NCBI GenBank assembly: GCA_038373865.1
Contig: JAXGGA010005234.1
Span: 1-64,000 of the forward strand
Source: Uloborus plumipes
Taxonomy: Eukaryota; Arthropoda; Arachnida; Araneae; Uloboridae
DNA length: 64,000 bases
Direction of reading: 5' to 3'
Shown here: piece by piece, positions 1 to 13,400 of the stretch
Numbering within the stretch: the first letter of the stretch is position 1
How the letters are laid out: every line of letters starts with the position of its first letter
Program-made: the position numbers and the translations under genes
The notes under the pieces: generated by a model
The model's database searches: none
What the model saw: only the letters and a program-made list of their open reading frames with translations
What the model was told of the DNA's origin: nothing

Positions 1-613
1 GAGCTTGTTATTTTATCTTCATTTATAAATATCTTTTGCGATAGCGGTTCTTTCTATGCTGGGACTCGTTTGTTGTTGAGATTGTTCTGAGCTTCTTTGT
101 TTAATAGATTTTATTCAATTTAAGTCTGCCGTCTTGTTTGATTTTCGTGGGAGCTTGTTGTTTCCGCCAAAGGCACTTTCCTTGAGAACTTCTTATGAGT
201 GCAATGAGTTGATTCTTATTCATGAGCATTTGCTGACTTCTGTTATGTAACTCATACAAATCATTAGAGTATTCAACTTTCTACCGATTACAAGAAGGTT
301 AAAGGTTCTCAGTACAACCCGTAAAATATTTTTTAAAAGAAGTTTGTTATTAATGTATGTTGTATATTTCCACCCTTTATTATTTCTTTACAAAACCTGT
401 AATGTTTAAGGTATAAAATGTTTTCTGATGTGCAGCAATAATAAATGAGAGGAGAAAAAACAAAAAAATTAACGAGCCCCAGTTTTCCATGTCATAAAGA
501 TTTACGGATTTCTTACACTTCCAAGTTCAGCCTTTTATTAGTTAATGCTAAAACACATGTCAGTACTTTTATTGCTATTTAACGTGCTTATTATTAATCA
601 GTTTTCGAACTCA
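1..613. other. unassigned AT-rich sequence
   Basis: No exon, open frame of note or clear repeat structure. It lies 5' of the first visible Piezo exon, so it is either upstream flank or intron 1; the window does not tell which. Confidence 0.4.
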
Positions 614-615
614 TA

Positions 616-3600
616 GGGTATTCCGACCAGTGAGTGACCGCCACCCAGTGAATGACCACTTCGCAGTATTTCTTAAAAAATAAGGTTCTAAATTATTTTT
701 TTTTTTAGATAAATTGGCTTCAATAGCTTTCTTCCTTCAAATTCTGAGCTATCTCATACCTGATTGATTATTTTGGTCATGTATTTTTCTAGTAAAAAAT
801 TATAGAACGTTTACAGCCGTGCGCCATTTCTTTTTCTGCTCCAAAATAATAAGGATGGTTTTGTGTATACAACTACTTTGATTCGTATTAATTGTACTTA
901 TAAATTAATTTTTTTTACTTATACAAAAGAATCATTTAGTATGTATATTCAGGCTATGATTTTATTTGTTTCAATCTTTATTGAATGTGTAGATTTTAGT
1001 TTTATGGGGTGGTCACTCACTGGGTTAGAAAAACTCTGAAAAGCCAGTGAATGACCAGCTGTTTATTCACTGGGATTTTAAAGTTGTTTTGAAAAATTAA
1101 AGAAAACTAGGGTCGACCAGTGAATGACCACCACCCAGTGAATGAACAGCGCGTCATTTTCGTTAAAAAATAAGGTTTTAAAAGCTTTTTTTTAGACCGA
1201 GTGGCATCAACAATTTTCTACCGTGAAATTCCAAGCTATTGGTTATATAGGTCAATTCTTTATTGTTGAAAAAATTGATAGAATGTTGACTCTCGCGTAG
1301 TAGTGTTCTTTTTAGTGTGTTCTATTTTTGGAACATAGGAGCTTTATATAAATTTATTTAAAAAAAGAAAAAAGATATTTTTTTTGACCAAAAAAATATT
1401 AATTTAGTTTTTCTCTTAACATATTTTTATGCATTAAAAAAAAAACTAAAGTGTATTGATCCACTTACCTGAACTTAAAAAATCCATTATCAAAGTACAT
1501 ACCTTGTACTCAGACTTTTCAGTCAAAACTGATAGCAAATCATTTATAGCTCTGTATCGTAACCGCGCATCAAGTAATCCTTTTTTGCCTGAATGGAACA
1601 TTGATAGGGTCAGGTGGGGGAAAGTGGGTCCATGGGGTAAAGTGGGGCTATTTCGAAAAACACCAATTTATTCGATTCTAAATAAGATAATTCGTTTATT
1701 CTTTTTTTGAGACGCGAATTGAGATTACAACAAACGATTTTGTTTTAGTTTTAAAATCTGGCAGCAATTTAAGTAATGAAAAAAATATTAGTTTATGTTC
1801 GTTCCGTACGAAATGTATTTTAAGCTGCTAATAAACTTCTTTAAAACACCGTTATTAAGAGGCGTAATCGATAATTTTTCGCACAGAGTTAAAGTGGATT
1901 ATTCATAGAACATATCGCCATGTAAAAGTAAGAAAAAATTTGAAAATTCTTTTTTTTATAAGGTTTTTCCTGAGGTGGGGTAAAGTGGGTCTATGATTAG
2001 GCTTAGCTAAGTGCTATGTGAAGCTGATTCATTTGGTCTCTAAAGTCAACGTCTGTAAAGGTTTAAAGCTTTATTTCTTTAACACTATTCTCTATATTTT
2101 CGTAATTTCATTGAATGACTGAACAAAAGTTCTCATTTTTTATAACAATGTTTTTATATCAATGTTTTTTTTTAAACCAGTGTTTTCCCATCTGATCGAT
2201 AATCAATGCTCGATTTCTGTTGACATTATTTCTTTAATTAAATACCAGAATTAAAAATGCATAAATATTTACGTTTCTTCGTTTAACTGTATTTAAGGTG
2301 CATTTATTATTCTGTATTCTTACTTAAAAAACAATATTAACATTTTTTTGTGCTACACACTTATTTCTAAACTAGCCCCACTTTCCCCCACCATGGGGAA
2401 AGTGGGTCTATCAAAACCCGATCTTTTAAATGTATCACTGAGAGAAAACAAACCTTCAAAATTGAATAAATCTGCTTCATACTTAATCTAAATAAGTCCA
2501 ATGTATATAAAATGCATCAAAATTTTCATTAAAATAAAGTTAATAGTCAGATTTGAGGGCCTAATCGAAAAAAAGCTTGATTTTCGCCCCACTTTCCCCC
2601 ACCTGACCCTATCCATTTGAGGAGCAAAGAGAGTATTCACATTTTCAATCCAAATCTTATTGGTTTTCCTCTTATAAACAGTTCCCATGAATGCCGACAG
2701 TAATAGGAGCCACTCATTCATCTATGCTTGATTTCTCATGAATATTTCAAATTGTTGAGGGCTTTTACACAATTTGTAAATAGGTTTTTTCAAGCTTTTC
2801 ATTTTTTTAATATAAATTTACGGTTGAAATCCATAATAAAAGGGTTATTTTTAATTTTCGAAAATTGCTTCGATGCATAATTGCTGGTACTAATAGTACA
2901 AATGTCTCTTCTGTGTTTGTGCATTACTCCAATGCATATGTTCAGTAAAGTGCTTTTAAATTATAAGATATTGCAAGCCGACTAATATTATTTTCCAGTA
3001 TCACGTGACGACACAGCTGTCAGGGCAGGTGTGGATTCGGAGCCATTTCCTCTGTCAAACTGTTATTATTTTCTTTTGAAACGAAATCTCATACCCTTTA
3101 ATAATATAAACTTATTTGGTTTTGCAAACATCTGCACTAGAACACATTCAAAACGAAAAGATAAGAGAATCACACATTATGAAACTTGAAATTTCCTCAT
3201 TTAAGTCGATGATTAAGTCATTTAAGTAAAATGATAAAGATAACAATAATAACATTAGTAACAATTAAAAATAAATCTGTAATTAGTAGCGTAAAATAGA
3301 ACTTTTTCTACTGTTAGTAAGTATTGTCAAAATGGCCGTAAATAAGGTTTGTGAAAAAAAAATAAAAATAAGATGATATAAGAGTTAATCAAGAGCATGT
3401 AAAAATATTTATTATCGGCCAACACAATAATAATGATAATAATTAAAGAAAAGGTAAAAAGAAGATTCAATACGATGCGGAAAGGTTTCTCGTTTGAGAA
3501 AAAAATAAATAAATAAATAAATAAAATTAATTTATAAATAAGCATGTAAAGTAACAAGTGCCTTATAAAAATATACAAAAGTGAAAATATCTAAAACTAA

Positions 3601-3889
3601 CTTCAAGTATTTCTAACTCAAAATTTAAGGTGGTCATTCACTGGGTCAGAGGTGGTCATTCACTGGGTCGGAGGTGGTCATTCACTGGGTCTTTGCGCCA
3701 TTTTTCCTTCGAACACCCCAAAAAGCCGGAAGCGGTACCCTTCAAGTTCCATCATTTTGTTTTACGTATTTACATAGATCAATAAAACTTTTTAAACTAT
3801 CACGAACAAAATATTACAGTATTTAAAATTACTACAATTTTTTAAAAATGAAATTTTGCTTAAGTGGTCATTCACTGGTCTGTCTACCC
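616..3889. mobile_element. DNA transposon-like element with CCAGTGAATGACC repeats
   Basis: The left end GGGTATTCCGACCAGTGAGT (from 616) is the imperfect inverse of the right end ...CACTGGTCTGTCTACCC (to 3889), and both ends are bounded by TA (614-615 and 3890-3891). Short sites of type CCAGTGAATGACC recur near 628, 645, 1044, 1118 and 1135 and inverted at 1011, 3635, 3654, 3676 and 3866, as expected of subterminal binding sites. The first ~500 bp (614 onward) is repeated directly from about 1112. No transposase frame survives. A second element is nested at 1607-2609. Confidence 0.6.
1607..2609. mobile_element. nested MITE-like element with GGGGTAAAGTGGG termini
   Basis: The inverted termini GGGTCAGGTGGGGGAAAGTG (1607) and its complement ending TTTCCCCCACCTGACCC (2609) are flanked by TA at 1605-1606 and 2610-2611. 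The G-rich motif GTAAAGTGGG recurs internally near 1628 and 1979 and inverted near 2380. It is about 1 kb, without a credible coding frame, so probably non-autonomous. Confidence 0.65.
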
Positions 3890-3891
3890 TA

Positions 3892-6690
3892 TACTGTTAA
3901 CCACAAGTCTTGTCTGATGATTCGGTACATTTTTGGAAAAAGTTACAATTTTTAAAAACCGACTATCCAGTTTTATTAGATAGATTGATGTGGGCATACT
4001 CGTACTTTATCATTCGGCAAAATTTGAAATTCCATTCGACAAATTCAGAATTTCAGTCTTCCCAAAAATTTAAGTTCGGGGGACGCCTCTGCTAACAATC
4101 TTCATGGTGCGAAAAGAAACGTTCAGACAAAATAAATAGTTGCTAGTAGAGCAAAAGAGCTTTATCGATATCTTGCCAAGGAGCTGGAAATGCAGCATTG
4201 TTGGCAGTGCTGAATTGAATTCACATTTATGGCTATATAAATTGTCAGATCTAACTCCACATACCGAAACCCATATGCTCGTTATGATGCTGTCGCCACC
4301 AAGCCGAACTTGGCATTTGGTATGATATAGCCTCTTACGATATGAGGCTTTCGCTATAACAAGGCACGTTCATTGCAATTCTTGATCTTAAAACGAGATT
4401 TATCACTCCATGAAACGAGTTTTCACAAATAATCTAAAGATAACTCTTGCTCAGCTCACAGTAGTTTTCCTACTGACCTGCAGTCACGTATGGCAGTGAA
4501 CTCAGGACTATAACAATCGATACTCAGCATTGTTCCTAATGATAATAAACTTGGCAGTATAGAATATGTTTTTTTTCTTTCATTGTTTTATTACTTTGTG
4601 ACATATTTCGGTAGATTTTGAAACTTTCGTTATCAACATAACTTCAAATTTGCTTCTCACTATGCTCTTCAAACTTGTCGTTCTTTTGCTTTTCGTGATC
4701 ATTTTGGACACAGCATATGTTTTTGAAAATAAGGTTTTTCCTAACGAGAAAATCATATAATAGTGGAATAATGATTTTTTCAAAATGACTAGCAATCGAA
4801 AGAGCATTGTAAAACATGTTTCTGGACGCAGGCATTTTTGCCTTCTTAACCTCGTTATCGAAACATGAGGTCTTAAAGTTACTAAATTTAGCGAGTTTAG
4901 TAAGTAATGGCAGACATATTTTGCCTGATTTGTAGATAAATATCCCGCACATGCAAGCGGTGAAATCGCTTGCATGTATGGTGAAAATGGGAGTGATCAA
5001 TTTTTCGCCCAGTCGGGTCCATAGAAATGTCAACCTCAGCCGAAGTGAAAAATGTATCAATAAATAAATAAATAAATAAACAAATAAATAAATAAAAATC
5101 ATACAACATAAGAAGTTAAAAAAATTTCAAAAGTATTATAATTATCACTGAGATTAGCCATAGTAAATAGTTTGTAGTGTGTTTACTGCTTGTTATTCCA
5201 TGGTTACGTTAGTCACACTATATATTGAGTAAAAGTGACACTTAAGACTAAAAAAAAAATGAGATTTAATGAATGTGTTTTATGCTTTTAAAAGCCAACT
5301 TTACACACTTTTCAAGTATATCATTCATTTTTTAACACTTGCTTAACTTTGAGAAAATTTTGCTTCACGACATGAGCATTAATTTTCAGGGTTGCAAAAA
5401 TGTTATGTTAGTCACGCTGCTATTTTGGTTGAAAACATGTCTACTGTCAGTAATTTTGTTTTAAATTCTTAGCAGGAATGATACATAGATACTTGGTACA
5501 TTGTAAATCCACCACCATAACTAAAAAATATTTTTTATCTTTTAAGTTACAGGTAAAAACAGTTACAAAATCAGCTCTGAATGGAACGTTAGTCACTATG
5601 GAGTGACTCAGTCATTAAATTTGGCGCTTTCCTTAAACTTTCGTAACATTTTAAGACCGTATATCTCAATAACGGCCAGATGGGGGCCCATAATTTTTAT
5701 GACGAAAATATATCTCGAGATGCTCTTTCGATTACTACCTATTAGGTATTTTTTTTCCAATTACCCCCCCCCCCCCAGTCGTGTGGTACACTAGAAGTAT
5801 TTAATGATCGCTGGATTTTTTTATCACCATTTTTGAACTAGAATTTTCAAATATAAATGTATAAACAACTAACATACTTATTATATGAATGAATAAACCC
5901 TTTTAGAAAAGCAATAAAAAAAAAGAACAGAAATTAGAACAAAAGTATAAAACATGATCTTTCAAAAAATGCAATCACACCCAAGTGTTGTCTGATCAAA
6001 AACAAAATTATGTTTTCTGGAGTCAAAAGTTATTGTTAACTCAAAAAAGAAGAGAAAAAAAATCATTTTCTCTATCTTCACTTGTAGATGGTGAACACTT
6101 GGCCGGTGCCGACTAGCGATTGAGAATCTTTGCATTTGTGCCCATAGAATATTCCGTTATGTTTAACACAGTGTCACTGGCTAGATTTACTTCTTCGTTC
6201 TGTTATTCCGATTTAAACTTATTAAAAGAACAAAAAGAGAAACGAAGGGAATTGTTTTAAAAACAAAAGATTCCACCCCCTATTTTTTTAGTCAAGGCAG
6301 GGGACAAGGGTTTATTACTGTCTGCAACTTCTAAAAAAGAACCAGATCTTATAGAACGCCAGGAAGTTCCAAATTTAAAATGATTTTTGCTCTAGGAGAC
6401 TTCCTTGTAGTAAAATTCATGGGGAAAAGTCATTCAGACTTTAACTCGCAAAAGGACAGCGATCAATATTTACAGATTTTACAAAAGTGTCCAAAATCTG
6501 GGTTCAAGAAACTAAAGAAGAGAGACAGCATTCCTCTCAAAATATGTTGTGAAAAAACTTAAGCCAAGCAGCAATATCCGAACATCTACTCGTTTTAAGA
6601 ACATGATATTTTTTTTTGGGTGACATGAATAACTTGAATTAAAATTAAATCTTTGTTTTTCAATTTAAAAGCATTTTGTAAAAATATCCT
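3892..6690. other. non-coding stretch with minor repeats
   Basis: No exon recognised. It contains a TAAA-type microsatellite at about 5058-5096, a C14 run near 5765, and three scattered GTTAGTCAC sites near 5209, 5408 and 5588. The small open frames here have no recognisable protein features. Confidence 0.4.
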
Positions 6691-6691
6691 A

Positions 6692-6906
6692 GGGGGTAAG
6701 TGGGTCCCCCACGCCATCTTGTAAAGAATAAGATAGTTAAAAATATTTAAAGCATTTTTTTAGGAAATAATGCTGAACTTGTATTTATTAATAAAATCCA
6801 AGATAAAATAAGTCAAAAAATGTAAGCTGTTTTGCTTTAAAACTTTTGTATAAGGCTTTAAAAACGAACTGTTCTAAAAAGGGGGCCCACTTATCCTAAC
6901 CAACCC
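6692..6906. mobile_element. possible MITE with GGGGGTAAGTGGG termini
   Basis: The left terminus GGGGGTAAGTGGGTCCCCC and a right terminus ending GCCCACTTATCCTAACCAACCC are imperfect inverses bordered by TA (6690-6691, 6907-6908). It resembles the element at 1607-2609, but the match is loose. Confidence 0.4.
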
Positions 6907-7384
6907 TATTGTATTTTATCAAATAAGTTTATATATGATTTGATTTTTTTTTTCAGAAAAAATATTATTTAATGTACAATCATTCAGAACGAAGGCTCTA
7001 ACAGTCATTTTCAAACCTGATATTTCTTGTTTTTCTTCAAAGCACAAAAGAATTCAAGAAAAAAATTTTTTTTGCCTTTAAATAATTCAAACTTCTTAAA
7101 ATCCATTTGTCCTTTGACGAATGCAGGGGGAAAATATTAGGGCTAGAAAGACCCTGGGTGAACCAGACCCTTGTATAGTCTGGTAAATGGTTACTTTTGT
7201 TCTGAATAACTTAAAAGACTCACAATTGAAAGCAAGAGCTGAGGAGGGAGTGAATAACATTTAAGATGACCCCTATTTACCTGTTATAACTCGAATATAG
7301 TTTTAGATTATTATTGATCAATTATTTCAATAAAAAAACAATTTGACGTAAATCATTTGTTATAATTGCTTTCTTCTTTTTCAG

Positions 7385-7456
7385 CTGCTGTGTTCAGATT
7401 CAATTTCTTTTCCTTTGTGTACCTCATCTGTCTACTGATAAATCCTCTTTTATCAG
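7385..7456 (+). CDS. Piezo: Piezo exon 1 of the window (first transmembrane region)
   Basis: Acceptor tttttcag, donor gtaagt. It begins with two bases completing a codon and leaves one base. It encodes AVFRFNFFSFVYLICLLINP, matching the first hydrophobic helix of Piezo (fly: SFVYLLMFFVSP). Because it starts in mid-codon, at least one upstream coding exon with the initiator ATG is required. Confidence 0.9.
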
Positions 7457-10400
7457 GTAAGTTGCTTTTCTTTCAGGTCTTTATCAGTTTTCTATCGTAA
7501 GCAACGACTGTAAGTTTTGAATTGTATTTACTCTTACTTTGTTTCTTGACAAAAATACCTAGAATATCTTTTAAAAGAATTCAAAATGTGTGTTGCGGAT
7601 GAGGGATGCAACGATAGGGGAGTAAAGAATCGACCTCCTTTTCGATGGTGGTGGGGACATTTGTTAAAATAATTAGTTGACAATTTTTAATAAAACTTAC
7701 TAGGCCGTTTCGACGCTCTTGTGCATTGGGTACTGATTATTCAGGGGTGCCTAACCCCAACTGTTGGGGAGGTGGTCGTGGCACAGACTGTGCCAATTAA
7801 ATTTTTAGGGGAGTTATTTTAGGAGTCTTTTTTCGTTTTGGGGGTGTGTGGGGCTGCTCTCGCTTTTTATGTTTATGTGGGGAAGGCGGGTGGTAAAAAA
7901 AAGTTGACACACTACTGTAAACTCCCGATTATTGGCTATTCGAATTATCCGTGGGTGTTTCTTCAATGTTATCATTTTTAGCTATAATTTATACAGATGT
8001 GATGCGTTATCGACTTTTTTTAAGCTATTGCATGCATTAATATCGTTTTTTAACCTATTTTTCGGATTATCCGCGATATTCGTTTATCCGCGGTTACCGT
8101 GTCACCCTATTCCGCGGATAATCGGGAGTGTACTGTATCTATACGACCTATCACGGATTTTTTTTTCCATCAGAAATTCTAATGTGTAAAATAAAATACA
8201 ATCGTATTTTAATCCTGGGGGAAAAAAAGCGAAAGTGAGATTACAAAAGCATTTGTTTGGTTAAATTTTTTTGTCTAGTTTTTGCATTTTTCCCAAATAG
8301 TCAAATATTTTTTTTATAAAGCTAGAGTAAACTACTTTTAATGGATCTCTAATTTTATTGTATTATAATTTAGTAATGTCCTTGTTTAAAGATGCAGAAT
8401 AAGCTTCTTATGTGCGTTAATTTTTCTTCAATCGGGTCTGTGTAACCTGAGTTATATGAATTTGCCACATTAACCTGAGTTATACGAATTTATTATACAG
8501 TAAACTCCCGATTATCCGCGGATCTTTCTCACTTCAATCTTCTCTCTTTATGGTAATGATTTATTGAATGCAAAAAAAAAAAAAAAAAAAAAATGTGAAG
8601 GCGTTATCGGTCGTTTTTAGCTTTTAAAGATATTTTTTACATTCAATATTACTATTTTTAACTATAATTTAAATGTTTGTGTTGTGTTATTGACCTTTTT
8701 TTACTTCCTTTTACGTATTGAAGGAAGTTTTGTGATCGCGAAAAAAATTCACTCAAATTTGGGTCTAAATTTTGATTTTGCTCACCCCTGAATGAATGTT
8801 CAGCATTTTTTTGCCCTGTCAGCACGTGCATATGTACCTGTCAACATATAAACAGCCGAAAAATCCTTTTCAACCACTCCCGAGTTAATTACGACGAGTT
8901 TTGTCGTGATTTCTGTATGTACGTATCAGTAGCGTACATAGACTAAGGTGCGCCCCCCAGCAAGATTTGTAAGTGCGTCCCTCACCCCCTATTAAAATGT
9001 AAGAAATATTTTTCCGTGTAACCTTTAGTGCTATTTTTCTGGATCGGGCGCCCTTAAACCTCTTGCGCCCCCCCGCGCCGCGGGGGTTGCGGGGGCGCTA
9101 TGTACGCCACTGGTACGTATGTATGTGCGTATGTAGCTATGTATGTCGCATAACTCAAAAACTATATGCCGTAGAAGCTTTTAGTTTGGTATGTAGGCTC
9201 TGAGGATGGTCTAGTTGTGCACCTCCCCTTGTGGTTGCATTCGAATATTCCCAAGGGGGTGTTTTACCCTTTTTTGGGGTAAATCAGTGTTAATTTCAAT
9301 GCAGACTCAAGTGATATGAATTGGCGCGACCACTTGGCGATATGTCGCCAAGCTTTTGGTCGCCAAGTGTTTGACGCCAACTGGCGGCATATCGCCAAGT
9401 TGGCGACAAATTTGGCGAAAAAATTATTTGGCTATATTTGTCGCTATTGGCGATATTTTGCGAAAAATTTACTGAATGATGAAAAATCGGCAATATTTAG
9501 AAAATTAACCATTGTAAAACATTTTTTTGCATTGTTTCGTGGCAGATTAGGGGTATAAATATATGAATTGTTACCTTGCTCACTCCAAGCACTTTTTTTA
9601 ACCCTTAAGGCAACTACTAAGAAATTTACACGTAAAAGGAAGTAGTGTGGGGTCCGTACCACATTTTTTTAGCTATTGCATACTCTATCCTTTTTTTTAT
9701 CTACTTTTCGGATTATCCGCGGTATTCGCTTAGTCGCGATTTCTGTGCCACCTTATTCTGTGGATAATCAGCAGTTTTCACAAAATTGTACATGTTCGTT
9801 TCAAAATTTAGTTACTATTTTTTCTGAATAGTTTTCTCCTGTTTTTAGGTCCATCTCCTCGTTATCTTAAAGCTGTCATAGGACTTAGCAGTATATTTTG
9901 CCTGTGTCATGTCATTTTTCAAACAGTTTTGCTTAGCATTGGAAATTATGTATCTAGTTTTGATTACTGTAAGTATTGGTGATTTTTTTTATGCTCAAAT
10001 CATAATACTGTTTCTACTCTAATATAAAATATATGCAGTAGGATGTTGAAAATCAAGACAAGTTTGGACTTGTAGTTCGAATATTCAAAAGATGTAGAAT
10101 AAGAAAATATAACAGGATGTTATTTAATCAAATAAAGTGGTTATTCAATGTGTTGTGTATGTACATAACATACAATGCATTGTAGAGAAAAATATAACGC
10201 TAAGGAGGCCCAAATAAGCAGGGATACTGCAGACACGTGTTTCGGCGTTACAAAAGGCATCCTTTTGTTCGATGTCTGTGCATCCATAAGCTCGGAATTT
10301 TTTTGCATTGAAAAACGCGTTCCTTGTAACTTCGAAACAAGTGTCTGCAGTATCCCTGCTTATTTGTGCCTTCTTAACGTTCTATTTTTCTCTACATCAA

Positions 10401-13400
10401 TAGCACAAAGGTATTTGTAAACTTTATACAATGCATTATATAATGCTACAATGTGTAATTACATCCTTTCAAAATTTAACTTAGAGTAGCTCTCATTATT
10501 TACTGAACATGAATAAAAAATGAAAAGTATTTACTACGGATGCACCGATTAATCTGCAGTGCCAATTGATCGGCTACTTTGCCGATTATTTATAATCGGC
10601 AAACTGCGACGATTTATCTGTAGAAAAATATATTTTAAATAATTTTTTTAACTAAAAAGTAATTCAACTAGAAAGTAACAAATAAATGTAAAATAAATTA
10701 ATGTACTTTTCTGAAAATATTACTATAGTATGTAGTCACTACCGCCTCCTCTCTATTTTTTTCTTTTTTAATTTTCGAGTATTTAAATTGGCCCAATAAA
10801 ATTTTAAAAGTTTACGATAATAAGGAAAATAGAGAAATTATTGCTCTGAAAATAAACGAATTTTCTTGTGAGAGGGGCATCAAAGTTTATCAAGACTTGG
10901 CACCATCTCAGCTTTCTCTGATTGCATCAGTAAATAATTTTCCTTTTATAGCTTTTTTTCTTTTTGTTCTTATAGTTTAGAATAGAGTGTATATGATTAT
11001 GAGTTTTTTTTTCTCTTTTTAATGTTTTACTTAGGGATTCACCGATTAATCGGCAGTACCGATTAATCGGCCACTTTGCCGATTATTCATAAAATTGGCA
11101 AAATTTAGCCGATTAATCGGTTGAAAAAATATTTCTAAATATTATTATTTAAAGTGTACCTTTACTAAGAAACTATGATGAACGATTTTATTGACAGTAA
11201 TGATAATCCTCATAGTTGATATAAAGTTTTTAATAAACTAATTCTTCTACTTTGAATAACACACATAGACAATATTGCAACATTTTTCATGTGGCGATAG
11301 TTCTTTCCTTAGCACAGTGCTTTTAGATAACCTCTAATTTTCACAAAGAATAAAAGTCTTGAATTAAATTGCTACTGATTATTAAAATTTGAAATTAAAA
11401 GTACCTCCTCCCACGGACCCCCCCCCCCCCATTTTTTTTGAATTTTTATGTCCAATTAATATAATTAACAATGTGTTAATGTAGTATTATTGACAATTTT
11501 ATGAAAATTGGCTCTATGAAATTTGCTAAAATATTGAAGTTATTTTGCAAAAATTAGGAAAATGGAAAAAAATCTTCTTTGGGTCAATCCATTTCAAATC
11601 ACCCAATATGAATAAAATTTGTTGCTCAACATTTTTAATTTTCCTGATTCTTTTATCATGGATTACCTATGGGTAGACATGAACAAAACTGCAATTGAAA
11701 AAAATTTACATGCTATATTTTTTATTTGGCAGCCATTTCAAAATGGCGATTTGGCAAATTTGATAGAAAAACAGGGTTTGCGAAAAATTTTATTGCCAAG
11801 TCGTTTTTAAAGATATCAAAATAATTTAAAAACCAGTGTGTTCAGCATAAAATTACCTTTAAATACACCTTCTTTAAATTTCCCTATCATGTAAGAAAGT
11901 TGGTCAAAATCTTTCTCGAAAAACTAGGAAAAAACGTAGAAATTGGTAATTTTTAAGACCATAAATTTTTATGAAGGAAGGGAGACTCAGCAATATTATT
12001 TTATGTCTGTGTTTGAGTACTCATAATACTACCAGCAGCATAAGTTTTAGTCTTTAGAATGAACTCCTTTTTTTTCTACGGGTCTTCAAAAATGGCGGAA
12101 AACGCGAAAAGGCCAATTTTCGTAGGTCAATATCTGAAAAGGGACTGAATGAAAAAAAATGAAAATTGTATAAAATGTTCTTAATACTAATAAAAATATC
12201 TCACAAAAAAAATATGACTGAGACTCAACTGCGTTTTGAGTTATAGAGCTGCGAATTTCAACAAAAACGCTACCTTTTTTTTCACTCGTGTAATGCTAAA
12301 TTTGCAACTAAGGCTTAAAATTATCTTAACTGACAAAGTTAAATAATGCTGATATATAAGTTAACAATGCACTTCTAATTACATCTGTTTTTAAAAAATA
12401 ATCGACAGTAGTACTAGTACTACCGTAAAATGAACTACCGTTCTTGAACTTACCCATATGTTTTATGCACTACAATGGCTATTACACACATTAATGTTTT
12501 TTAAATATACTTTTGTGTTCAACTATTAACTACTTGCCAGCTGTAATTTTGGTTAAGAAGTTGAACAAACGTGATATTTTATTGCACAGTTTTATCAGTT
12601 ATATTGTGTGTTCTTCCAGAAAAAGTTGCGAGTTCCAATGAAGTAACCTTACGTACTATTTTCTTTGCGGGTACCCACGCAGTATCATTTTTTAACAGTT
12701 GAAAGGCAGTTTTTGGTCCAGAAGGATGAAAGAAATGCACCAAAATATCATTGTTAGCTTCATTTTTGTCTTTAACTTTTCCCATCCACCACTTCTCATC
12801 GTATACACAGGCAACAAAGTCATTATTTGTGAATGACGACACGTTTGTAAATAGTATTGAAGTCTGATGATCATCAAAGCTCAAGTTTGTGGAAGTAACA
12901 AAGCACCTGATTTGATTGTTATTTAAGGGAACATATGTGTGATAACCTTGTATCTTTCACTGTTAAACAATATTCAAATCTTTCAGTCAGTGTGTTTTCC
13001 ATTCGCTCAATTACAGCTGAAGAAACATGCATATATGTTGTTTAACAGTGAAAGGTCCAAGAGGTTATCACAGATATGTTTCCTTAAAGAACAATCAAAT
13101 CAGGTGCTTTGTTACTTCCACAATCTTGAGCTTTGATGATCATCAGACTTCAATACTATTTACAAATGTGTCGTCATTCCCAAATAATGACTGTTGCCTG
13201 TATATACGATGAGAAATGGTGGATGGAAAAAGTTGAAGACAAAAGTGAAGCTAACAATGATATTTTGATGCATTTCTTTCATCCTTCTGGACCAAAAACT
13301 GCCTTTCAACTGTCAAAAAATTATACTGCGTGGGTACCCGCAAAGAAAATAGTACGTAAAGTTACTTCATTGGAACTCACGTTTTCTGAAAGAACACACA

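Larger units (their letters stand above)
8701..9664. mobile_element. repeat with TACTTCCTTTTACGT ends, inserted in Tigger copy 2
   Basis: The left end ACTTCCTTTTACGTATTGAA and right end CACGTAAAAGGAAGTAGTG are inverted. The interior has a phrase I associate with abundant spider/tick repeats (ACTCAAAAACTATATGCCG, then TCTAGTTGTGCACCTCCCCT); that link is from memory and unverified. It contains a cluster of TTGGCG/CGCCAA palindromes at 9321-9470 and a hAT MITE at 8927-9112. Boundaries are approximate. Confidence 0.55.
8498..9781. mobile_element. Tigger/pogo-like MITE, copy 2, split by an insertion
   Basis: It starts CAGTAAACTCCCGATTATCC after TA (8496-8497) and ends in a mutated version near 9781 (GGATAATCAGCAGTTTTCAC). 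Outside 8701-9664 the sequence matches copy 1 at 7915-8135, so the middle is a later insertion. The right boundary is approximate. Confidence 0.6.

Noticed and set aside
1456..1710. 84-codon open frame near the left end
   Set aside because: It runs into the G-rich terminus of a MITE and has no protein-like pattern.
6380..6562. Open frame as possible Piezo first exon
   Set aside because: It has no hydrophobic start and no donor in the required phase; the true first exon is probably upstream of the window or in an intron-1 position I could not identify.
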